Assembly (NCBI GenBank): GCA_015680685.1
Contig: MNCI01003467.1
Span: forward strand, 126,440-190,439
Origin: Gnetum montanum
Lineage: Eukaryota; Streptophyta; Gnetopsida; Gnetales; Gnetaceae
Reading direction: 5' to 3'
Length of the DNA stretch: 64,000 nucleotides
Part shown: piece after piece, positions 23,918 through 33,200 of the stretch
How positions within the stretch are numbered: position 1 is the first letter of the stretch
How the letters are laid out: each line of letters opens with the position of its first letter
The notes under the pieces: generated by a model
Database searches by the model: none
Told to the model about the DNA's origin: nothing
What the model saw: the letters and a program-made list of their open reading frames with translations, nothing else
Program-made: the position numbers and the translations under genes

Positions 23918-25126
23918 GTTAAACAAAAGGCTCATAAAATCAATCCTAAGATTGCATTGGCCATCCACAATAAAATCACTAAACTTTACCAAATCAGTTT
24001 CATTCGGACAGTTGACTATGCAAACTAGGTTTCAAACATTGTAGTTGTCCCCAAGAAAAATGGAGGTATATGCATTTGCATAGACTTCCAAGACCTAAAT
24101 AAGTCAACCATTAAAGATGATTTCTGATTACCTAGTATTGACCAACTTGTTGATACTATGACTGGTCATGCCTTGTTGTCCTTCGTGGACATATTCTCTA
24201 GGTACAACCAAATTTGCATCAACCCAAAGCACCAACTTACCACTACTTTCGTGACCCCTTGGGGGAAATTTTGTTATACAATAATTCCCTTTGGATTAAA
24301 GAACGCAAGAGCAACATATCAACATGCAATGACATACATCTTTAGTGACTATTTGCTATAATTGCTTAATGACTATGTTGACAACATAGTAGTTAAGTCC
24401 AAAATGGCTCATGACCACATGAATGACTTGGACTGTGTCCTTAAATGTTTCCGTAGACATGACCTTAGGCTTAATCCCAAAAAGTGTGTCTTTGTATTTA
24501 AAATTGATCGCATGTTAGGCTTTGTGGTATCAGAAACAAGAATACACGTAGACCCCAACAAGGTTAATGCTATCACCAACTTGGAACCACCAGCAAACCT
24601 TAAGGAGCTATGAGGATTACAAGGTAGGATACAATTCATACATTGATTTATCACAAGGTTGACTAATAAGTTACAACCAATGCAACATATACTTAAAAAA
24701 GGGATCAACTTTGAGTCAACAACTCAATGCCAAGAGGCATTCAAAAACTTAAAAAAGAAGCTAGTTCAACTTCCAATAGTTTATCCTTCAAAAAGAGATA
24801 AACCTTTCTACATCTACCTTACAACCTTAGATACATCCATTGCTTCCCTGCTTTATCAAAAGCAAGACGATGGTTCTAAGGTTCCTCTTTACTACCTAAG
24901 CCATGCATTAGTAGCACATGAGGGAAAGTATAATGTTATGGAGAAAAACTATCTTTCCTTAGTCTTTGCACTTAAAAAATGGAGACACTACCTTTTCCAT
25001 AGTCAAGTTAATGTCATTTGCAAAAGTAACGTACTTAGGGATGTTACAACAAACATATATGAAAGTAGTATAATAGCAAGATGGAAGGCAATAACCATGG
25101 AATTTGATCAAGATTACATAGTATAG
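23918..25126 (+). pseudogene. E1 reverse transcriptase and RNase H
   Basis: The polymerase that copies element RNA. The readable frame starts abruptly at PVKQKAH; the usual segment before it is absent. Motifs follow: VVVPKKNGG, CIDFQDLN, LLSFVDIFSRYNQI, TPWGKFCY, PFGLKNARATYQ, then YVDNIVVKSK at 24374-24402 and GFVVSETRIHVDPNKV. The catalytic YVDD is YVDN (last codon AAC at 24383-24385). RNase H follows at 24740-25126 (FYIYLTTLDTSIASLL, YYLSHAL, NYLSLVFALKKWRHYLF); its first catalytic Asp seems replaced. In-frame stops at 24028, 24127, 24361 and 24613. This is the only Tat copy here that keeps reverse transcriptase. Confidence 0.92.
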
Positions 25127-25129
25127 GTG

Positions 25130-25790
25130 TCCATGAAAGATCAAGCAATAGCTACCTAACTCATGGCTTCACCCATAGACAATCAAGCAATGATAGATCC
25201 AAAATTCTTGGATGAGCATGTTAGTAGTATAAGCCAAGTACCTAAAAATATCAAGGCCATTTTACGCTTTGATGGTGCTTCAACCACACAAGTTGGTAGT
25301 GTCACTGCTATTATCACATTTTCTTCTAGAGAGATCTGACCCTTCACATACCACTTTGCATTTCTTTGTACAAAAAACATGGCAGAGTACAAAGGTCTCC
25401 TTAGATGCATCTTAGTAGCTCAAGAGTTAGGCATTGAAAACATAGTAATCTGAGGTGACTCAGAGCTCGTTATTAACCAAATCATAGATGTGTATGCTTG
25501 TAAAGCACAACAAGTACAACCTTACTGTGATTTGGCAAAACACTTGCTTAAAAAATTTGCAAGCATAGATGTCCAACATATCCCCTGCAACAAAAATGTC
25601 ATAGCTGATGCACTAGCTACATTAGCCTTAAGCATATCATCGAACATGTTCTCTACTTTTCCTACATAAATAGTGGATTGCACTGAACCTATAATTCACA
25701 CAACAAGCATTGCATCCATAGGCACAACTCATGTCCAAGAATGGTACAATGACATCAAGGCATACATCCAACAAGGAGAGCCCCCACATT
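25130..25790 (+). pseudogene. E1 archaeal-type RNase H and start of pol linker
   Basis: Second RNase H, a mark of Tat elements: RFDGAST, FHFAFLCTKNMAEYKGLL, GDSELVINQI, then HLLKKFASIDVQHIP and NVIADALATLAL. D, E and D positions are all present. A stop precedes GDSEL (TGA, likely from an Arg codon). The frame then runs EWYNDIKAYIQQGE and, at about 25790, passes straight into the 3' repeat array. In E2 an integrase of some 1.2 kb lies between these two points, so integrase was deleted from E1. Confidence 0.9.
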
Positions 25791-26180
25791 GATGTTAAAC
25801 TAGCACAAAATTTCCACTATGATGTTAAACTAGCACAAAACATTCACTATGACATTAAACTAGAATAGACACCACTATGATGTTAAACTGGCATAGGACG
25901 TCTGCTATGACATTAAACTAGCACAAACATCCACTATGACATTCAACTAGCATAGAATGTCCTTGGGCTATGACACTAAACTGGAACCCATAGCATGGTT
26001 TGCTCTAACCTGAAACTTACCAACCACTATCTGCTATGACATTAAACTAGCATAGTGCTCTGTTGGGAGATTAAACTGGCACATCATGGTCTGCCCAGAC
26101 CATAAACTAGGATCACAGTCTATTGGAACCTTAAACTAGCATAACTAGTGATCTCCCAAGACCTAAAACTAGGTTCGCGA
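25790..26180 (+). repeat. E1 3' tandem repeat array
   Basis: About ten units of 30-60 bp, core CTATGACATTAAACTAGCA. Same family as 4340-4850 and 63715-64000. Confidence 0.85.
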
Positions 26181-26470
26181 TTCAGCACCTCTAGTCCAAC
26201 ATATATGGTTTTGTGAACAAGAAAGTGAGAATACTTCCAAAATTCCATTCCTTTCCCACACCTCTTAAGTAGGATGGGGTGAGGCATTGCAATTCTAGAA
26301 TGAAGTTCACATTGTTAAGGAAAAATCCTCTAGGAAATTTGCAGCATTACCATCCCTACCATCTTGCTGATCTTTTGGAGATGCCATTTGGCATCTTTAT
26401 AATCTTCCAAAGCCATTTGACATCAATGCACTTCACCTAATTGGACCATTGGCACACATCACCAGATGTT
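26181..26470 (+). other. E1 3' untranslated interval
   Basis: Aligns in part with E2 3' UTR (4190-4330 minus), for example CATCTTGCTGATCTTTTGGAG. No reading frame. Confidence 0.5.
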
Positions 26471-27273
26471 AATGGTGTAATTATGGCATGACAGGCTCAT
26501 AGTTGCAGCATTGCAGACTCACAGTCACAATAATCATGCACGTCCAATGGTCATACTGACATGTAGCATGAGCAAACCAACAAAGTCCCAGGCCACATGG
26601 CATCCAAACCGCCCCTTTCGCATGCCTTTGGTCCTATAAATACCCCAATGAGCAGCATTCAAAGGGTTTGAATTTTTTTCAAGTTCCTGACTTTTCCTCT
26701 TTCTAGCACTCAAGTTCTCCTCCTGGCACATTGTAACATCGAGCATTATGTAAGCTTTCTATTTGACACTACAAAAAGTTAGCATTCTCAGCTACCATTT
26801 CATTTTGTTTCCCTTTCTACCACCTTAGTAGAACTCCCACATTGTCAGCACCTAAGTTCATGCCCAAGCATACAACCTACTTTGCTCTACACATCCTAGT
26901 TACTCTCAGGATATTTGCACTCTGTCACGCTATGCAACTAACTGTATCCACCCTTACAAAGCAAACTTGTAGCTTCGAAGCAATGAATTTTTCTTACATT
27001 TTACTTTGTTTCCTGCTTATTGTCATGTGTTGCATTATTTTCTGCTTTATTTAATTCAAGTATTACTTTGCATTCTCGCCCCCATTTTCAAATTATATGT
27101 TGTAAAAGGCTATATAGATGCCGATTAAGTCCTTGTCTAATCGACAAGATCATTCAAGGTGCCTTGTATTTGCACACACACCTAGCATGGACCTCCCACA
27201 GGTACGGGGTCAATACTATCATGCCCACTGACCCCTCAGTGTTTTCCAGTCGCCGACATTTTTGATCGCTACA
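26471..27273 (+). repeat. E1 3' LTR, partial
   Basis: From about 26560 it matches the E2 LTR around the TATA box: CCACATGGCATCCAAACC, CCTATAAATACC at 26634, then AAAGGGTTTG. It ends TTTCCAG-CG-CGACATTTTTGATCGCTACA at 27273, like the E2 LTR end. The palindrome-bearing part of U3 and the purine tract are missing, so the left edge (26471) is approximate and the LTR is 5'-truncated. Confidence 0.7.
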
Positions 27274-27309
27274 CAAGGGTACTTATAGGGCTAGGGTTAG
27301 CCCAAAATA

Positions 27310-27720
27310 TGGATCAGGTGCCATGTGGTAGTGCAGTAGATGGGACATAGGATGCTATCTACTATGTTCATCCTATTTTATGCATAGGACACAGGACATT
27401 ATCTGCTATGCTCATCGCATGTTACACGTAGGATATAGGGCACTATCTACTAGGCTTGTCCCATGTTACGTGTAGAACATGGGACGCTGGCTATTGGGCT
27501 TTTCCTGTGTTATGTGTAGGACACAAGATGTTAGCTGCTAACCTTGTCCCATGTTATGTGCAAGACATAGGATGTTGGCCGCTGGACTTGTCCTATGTTA
27601 CATGTAGGACACGACACGCTATCTACTAGGCTTGTCCCGTGTTACACGCAGGACACGGGATGTTGGCTGCTGGGCTAGTCTCATGTTACACGCAAGACAT
27701 AGGACACTAGCTAGGTATGT
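27310..27720. repeat. 53-bp-type tandem array in the E0 LTR
   Basis: About seven to eight units, core ACATAGGATGCTATCTACTAGGCTTGTCCCATGTTACACGTAGG (two pieces: GACATAGGATG and CTTGTCCCATGTTACACGTA). It is absent from the E2 LTRs; related short units lie upstream of the E1 antisense gene. Confidence 0.8.
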
Positions 27721-27746
27721 TATGCTATGCTACATTGCACAGCATG

Positions 27747-28111
27747 ACAGGGTCCTATGCTATGCTACACTGAATAGCATGATAGGGTGCTATGTTGCGC
27801 TACGCTACATAGCGTAACATGGTGCTATGTTGTGCTATGTTACACATCGTGACATGGTGCTACGTTATGCTATATTGCATAGCGTGACAAGGTGCTACGC
27901 TGTGCTATGCTATGCAGTGTGACATGTGTGCTACACTATGTTATGCTACATAGTGTGACATGGTGCTATGTTGCACAGCGTGACATGGTGCTACGCTACA
28001 CAGCATGACAGGGTGTTACACTGTGCTATGCTACATAGCATGACATGGTGCTACACTACGCTACATTACGTAGCTTGACATGGTGCTATGTTGTGCTATG
28101 CTACACAATGT
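27747..28111. repeat. 35-bp tandem array with palindromes in the E0 LTR
   Basis: Eleven units, core GACATGGTGCTATGTTGTGC followed by TATGCTACATAGCGT. Each unit contains a CTATGCTACATAGCGTAG-like inverted repeat, the motif scattered singly in the E2 LTRs. Confidence 0.88.
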
Positions 28112-28284
28112 AACATCTATGTAGAAAGTACCATCATTTGACACTTAGAAAATTTTTTGCAAATCTAGAAGTTGTAGGTGACCACACTCAACACTTAGAA
28201 AATATTTGGGCAAAGTGCCACCATTTTGACACTTGGCCAAATTTGTAGTCAAGATGTTGAGACCTGAAATTTTGTGGAGTTTCA

Positions 28285-28745
28285 ATATCTATGATCCAAA
28301 TGATCCCATAATCATATAATAAAGGTAATCACTTAAGAAAAGAGGTAAAAATCTAGATTTCATTGTTATTAATGAGGAGATCTACAAATTATTGTATGTC
28401 AGGATACAAGTCAATCTATTAATATCATGCTCTGAATTTGATGCTAAGAATCAATTCAAAATCATACATTGGGATGGAAAATCATATATCCCATCCCTTT
28501 ATGACCAAATCCCCTTCATATACTTTTATGCATAAATGGTCATACAAATCATAGAGGTTGATGGGTTCAAAGAATTGGCAAGAAGAGGAAAATAACTTTA
28601 AGACCAAACAAGAGCTAGACACCTTCATTGGATGTCTTTTCCAATCTTTAGCTTCACAAACAACCACATTCAAATGCACATATTTTGCCTCATCAATGGA
28701 ACAAGTCCCTCAATCCAACTCTCCTTCTATCCATCCTATCATGTT
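28285..28745. other. Unassigned stretch before E3 gag
   Basis: AT-rich. TTGGCAAGAAGAGG near 28575 could be a ruined primer site (compare TGGCACTAGAAGGAGG), but no LTR end could be placed. Confidence 0.3.
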
Positions 28746-30370
28746 TGGGTCTACATCCATCATTGCCACACACTAGAGAAAACCTATATCTCAGTCCATC
28801 TTCTTATTCTCATTGATGTCTTTTTCCACACAACCTAACTCCATTCATCCATCCATGGTGATGTCTACCTCATCATCTTCCTTTGAAATACTAATGAAAT
28901 CCTTATTAGGACCCCAAGTAACACAAACCTCTCATACCCATTTCATCCCCTTTATGCTTCGAGCTCCAACACAAACATCTTTCTTCTTATTTTTTTCACC
29001 TATAACCACCATAACCCAAGCTCTCCCTTTGATACACCATCAACACAAGCAATGTAGTCCACAAGGATGTCCTAAGTCCTGGATCAAGCCTTTCAAATGA
29101 ACCAAGACCTTATTGAAGGACTATGAAAACTTAAGTCCAATATAACTTAGATGGTCAAGGTTCTATATTTCTACATAGGTGATCTGATAAGCCCTATGGT
29201 ACCTCAACTAGCCTTTCTTGCAAGCATGCCCATTTCAAATTTCACCAAATACAATGGTGAAGGGGATCCCAATGCACATCTAGTAACATTCTAGTCTAAG
29301 TGGTCTTTTTGCAAGCTTTGTCTCATATGATATTGAGAATTTTCTCCATGTTCCTCAAGGTTAAAGCTCTAGATTATTATTGACCTTGCTTAGAGGTTCT
29401 ATAACTTCCCTTGAGGACTTGATTAACTAATTTTTTAACTACTTCAAATAAAACTTGAAGTCAAATGTTACATTGTATCAATTGATGAAGATGAGGCAAG
29501 GGCCACTTGAACTAGTCAAAAGTTTCATTCAAAGGTGGAATTCAACACTCAACAAGATCCTAGATCCTATTGCTAAAATCCACTTCTTGGCCTTATACAA
29601 GGGAGTAGTAAATAATTTTATCAAGTCAAACCTTTACTACCTATAGCCCCTATCACTAACCAAATCCTTCTTACAAATTAAGAACTTTAAGGAGGTAGTT
29701 GAATCAAGTAATGACCCAGACTACATGGCTTATAAAAACCAACATGCAAGGAGGGATAGGGATAAAATTGAAAAATAGCACACAATTATGGCTACAATGA
29801 CAAAGGATTCAAAACAAAGGGAGAGGTAAGGGTCACCATCATGTAACACATCTTCTGACTCATCCCACCCATCCATTTCCTACACTCCAAATAAACCAAG
29901 ACCAAACTTTGAGTGGAAGGATAGGTCTAAGTATACTAGGTTTTTTTAAAAGCCCTATAAGCTCTTAGAAAACTTTCTGAGGAATAACCATATACAACAT
30001 AAGAAACTATCTAAAGATTCTCATAAGAGGCATGATTACCTTTGTCACATAGCTAGAGATCCAATGATAGCTAGCAAAGATGATCTCAAGCTACTAAAGT
30101 ACTTCAATCTACATAGGTATTGTTATTATCATTAAATGGTTGGTCATAACACTAATGTTTTCCTAGAATTAAAAGATGACATCAAAAAGATGATAAACTA
30201 TGGAGAGTTTTTAGTGAATGTGCCCAACTCTCCAAGAGCCAACAACTCCTATACTGAAGCCTCATTCATAGAAACCAAATGGTCTAATCTTCCTATGGAA
30301 CTGTCTATCATCAAGATGCCACCATGATCACAAAAGACAAATCCTAGAGAGTTATTTTTCATATGGGTAC
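28746..30370 (+). pseudogene. E3 gag
   Basis: Fourth Tat gag, badly decayed. Ser/Thr/Pro/Gln-rich N-terminal part at 28750-29100, capsid core at 29210-29700 (FTKYNGEGDPNAHLVTF, then LVKSFIQRWNSTLNKI and NFIKSNLYYL), PYKLLEN block near 29955, and a knuckle-like motif CYYH...GHNTN-F-ELKDDIKKMI at 30115-30200, in which the last Cys of the knuckle is lost. Frequent stops and frame changes. Confidence 0.8.
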
Positions 30371-30939
30371 CACCTCCTCTAGTCCCTAAGAAGCTTCATC
30401 ATACGTGTTCCCCCTTCAATGGCTTCAACATCACAACATAATCAATGAGTTGTTAATCCTCCAAAGCCTAGGGAACCATTTGTTATCTAATTCACTCCAT
30501 CTTCAACAAGAAAAACCACAACAACACATGATCAAAGCTGACCCATAGTGACCCACAACTCAAAGGTTAGCAAGAAACCATCATCACAATGATGATAAAA
30601 ATAAACTATTGCTAAACTAGCAACAAGGTCCATTGAAGTCAACCAATAATAAAAGGCTTTGAAACAACCTACACCAAGACTAGTTACACCTATGAACAAG
30701 GGGCCCAAAGCACATACATCATAACCCAAGTCACAAACTCTAAGAAGGATGAAGGAGGTTAGAACCACCAAGGCTAAAACATCACATGTCAAAGGAAATA
30801 TCTTCCTTGTGATAATGGAGCAAGCCAAATGATCATTAAGCAAAAGAACATGTTGACACACCTATATAACCTAGTCATGACTTCTCTTGCATATAGAAAT
30901 GCACTAGCTCAAGTATTAACATCTATCCCTATGAGTAGA

Positions 30940-31500
30940 GACATGTCTACCAATAGAGAGTTGATTTATTCTATCATTGAGTAAGCTTCACTTAGAGAAA
31001 ATAGGCATCAACCAATGCTCAACTTTCATAATAGTGAAGTGAAAATTAACTCTTGAAATGAAGAAGTGTTCCTTATCATCATACATGTTGGAAAATACAA
31101 GATTCACCATGTTCATGTGGATGATGAGGTGGCCATGCATATGATACCATATTCCATTGTTAAATTAGGATTAACTAAAAATATCCAAGTGACCACTACC
31201 TCAACGCTTAAGTCATTTAATGGCTAAAAAGTAGTAGTGCAAGATTTGATCACTTTGAATTTTGTGGTTGGTGAGCAATTTTCTACATCTACTAACTTCC
31301 TAGTAGTTGAAGAGAAACCTAGATTTAACATAATCCTAGGAATACCATGGTTGGCAAAGCTTCAAGCAGTTTCATCTTCTATACATCAGGAGATTCACTA
31401 GTCATATGAAGGTGGGAAAATTATGATCTATGGTGACAATGTGTCACTACCATTAGTTAACTATGTCAACATTAACTAAGGCTCAGAGGTAGAGTTTTAG
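30940..31500 (+). pseudogene. E3 protease
   Basis: Follows E3 gag after a degraded linker. LNFHNSEVK, then the active-site region IHHVHVDDEVAMHMIPY (D-D-E where the other three copies have D-D-G), LKSFNG, FVVGEQFSTS and FNIILGIPWLAKLQAV. Stops at 31054, 31228 and 31400. No polymerase frame follows. Confidence 0.82.
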
Positions 31501-31799
31501 AAGAAAACTACCAATACTTAGACTGGGGCCAACAACAAAGAAAAATAGTGAGGCTAATAACACCAACTCCATGATACTAAATGACAAAAAAAATGCATGT
31601 ATATGATCATGCCAAGTAAGAGAGTTGATGAGCATAGGATTATGTGAAAAAGGTTCAATGATTTGTCAAAGACCAAACAATGAGTTCCTAGCAAGCACCT
31701 TATCCTCTGTCTTGTAAAGGATCATCTATTCACTTTTGCAACATTTTATTATGCTTCACTATTGGATTTATCCTTATATGTTCTTTTGAGAGCATTCCA

Positions 31800-31935
31800 T
31801 GCTTACTGGGCAAGTATGGATCACTGCCTACTAAGGCCTAAAACTGGTGCTACATCCCACTAAGATTAGGAACTAGAAACCTTATGGCTTGCCAGTGCCT
31901 AAAACTAGAGAGCATAACAAACTCTTCATTTTACC
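31800..31935 (+). repeat. E3 tandem repeat remnant
   Basis: A few diverged units with CTAAGGCCTAAAACTGG, CACTAAGATTAGGAACTAG and GTGCCTAAAACTAG. Same position (after protease) and core as in E1, E2 and E4. Similar units also lie at 36735-36800. Confidence 0.6.
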
Positions 31936-32304
31936 CCTATACCAACATCATAGCTAATCTACCAAATAGCATCATATGAGCATTTACTTATATGAGTATA
32001 ACATGGTTCACAATTGTCGCTACAACTAGCTTTAGCTTATGATCTCATTACATTTACTATTTATGTTTATATGAAACATATAAAACATAAGAATTTAAAA
32101 TTGACACCTAGTTGAAACCACACGACATGATGAGACAATTATATACACACATAAATGTCCAAAACCATAGTGGGACTATGCAACATTCAATGAAAAAAAC
32201 AATATGTGGCTTTCGTGACCATTGTAGCTAAATGAAATAGGCATAACAATAATGTAGCCAAAAGCACCAAACATAGCTAGGTCATCAATAACTAAGGCTT
32301 GGTC

Positions 32305-32360
32305 CTAAGAAGGGGAGGGCAACCATCATCAACATTGGTAGCAACTTTATCACCCAAGCC
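32305..32360 (-). pseudogene. E3 antisense gene, last exon remnant
   Basis: Minus strand: TTATCTGTAG acceptor at 32361, then an exon reading GLGDKVATNVDDG and running to a TAG at 32305. It resembles the E1 last exon (NLGEGVGPSRATDKDGG) and lies at the same place after the repeats. Length 56 nt puts the TAG one base out of frame, so a small indel is assumed. Upstream exons were not found. Confidence 0.45.
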
Positions 32361-33200
32361 CTACAGATAATAAAGGCCTACAAACAATGCCTCTTGGTTT
32401 CTCTACCTTCCTTTTGGAAATGAGTTTTCTTTTCTCCCATGACTGCAAGAATTATCCATGACATGTAATGTAAGATGCAATGAAAAATGAAAAAAATGCT
32501 ACTTTAAATGCTTTCCTTAAATCTAGGATCCTTATTAGGTGTTAAGGATATATTTTCTTTTTACAACAATTGTCACATCAAGTTTCCAATCATATTTTCC
32601 CATTTGGTTCCTTCAAATTCAAAATGTTACAGATTGAGACATAATTTCCTTTGGAAATCTCTGAAAGAAGAGGCCCTTAAATCATGAGTTTCATAACAAC
32701 TTGCCTCCAAGTCCTTTGTTGAACACCAATAGCCTTTTTCATTGACATCCATGGTTGACTAGAAATCATGACAAAAATTTATATTTTACATAATGGTACA
32801 AAACCATATATACATAGAACCATATCTTTCAGCATGTTCATGAAAGACATAAATAAGTCTGATGTAATATACTCTAAAATATCCTCATTTCCTTGTATAT
32901 TAACCTAAGTTTTAAAGGTTCCATTATAACTATCAACAATTACCACTATTTTTTCCCAAAACATTGCAAGGTATCTTAGTTCACTATTAGTTAACATGCT
33001 AAGATCATGAAATGCACTAGACCTAATAGGATTACATAAGAAACATTTATCATGTACATAAAAGCCTAAGGAAAAAGTAGTAGTTCTAAGAAATTCAAAC
33101 CTAACACTGATGAAAGAGCCCATTATCACATGAATAAATAAAAGGATCAACCCTATTCTATGTCTATACAAGATCAAATCATGAAGCGTGGAGTGTCTGC
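32361..33200. other. Unassigned AT-rich stretch in E3
   Basis: Should correspond to the body of the E3 antisense gene but no exon aligns by eye. A 90-codon open frame at 32905-33177 (minus) has no recognisable motif and no sister copy. Confidence 0.3.

Larger units (their letters stand above)
1..27273 (+). mobile_element. E1: outer Tat-like Ty3/gypsy element, interrupted by E2
   Basis: Order on the plus strand: gag (1-1153), a 16.3-kb insertion (E2), protease (17431 on), tandem repeats, an antisense gene, reverse transcriptase with RNase H, archaeal-type RNase H, tandem repeats, 3' UTR and a partial 3' LTR ending at 27273. The 5' LTR and start of gag lie before the window. If the E2 insertion is removed, the gag-protease frame runs straight on, and E4 61810-61880 shows the same uninterrupted protein stretch. 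Integrase is missing. Many in-frame stops make it a fossil. Confidence 0.85.
27274..28284 (-). repeat. E0: truncated Tat LTR (U3 only), probable target of E1
   Basis: On the minus strand it starts TGAAACTCCACAAAATTTCAGGTC at 28284, like the E2 LTR start, runs through two tandem arrays, and reaches CTAGCCCTATAAGTACCC (TATA region) at 27290. There it is cut exactly where the E1 LTR ends. The rest of this LTR would lie beyond the left end of E1, outside the window. Confidence 0.7.

Noticed and set aside
24409-24708. 99-codon open frame opposite E1 reverse transcriptase
   Set aside because: Shadow of the polymerase frame, which has clear motifs on the plus strand.
26270-26300. Start of the E1 3' LTR next to a G-rich purine tract
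   Set aside because: This segment aligns with the internal 3' UTR of E2, so the LTR must start further right.
27747-28111. CRISPR-like repeat array
   Set aside because: Units are contiguous with no unique spacers and lie in an LTR of a plant element.
32905-33177. 90-codon open frame on the minus strand in E3
   Set aside because: No recognisable domain and no alignment to any exon of the antisense gene.
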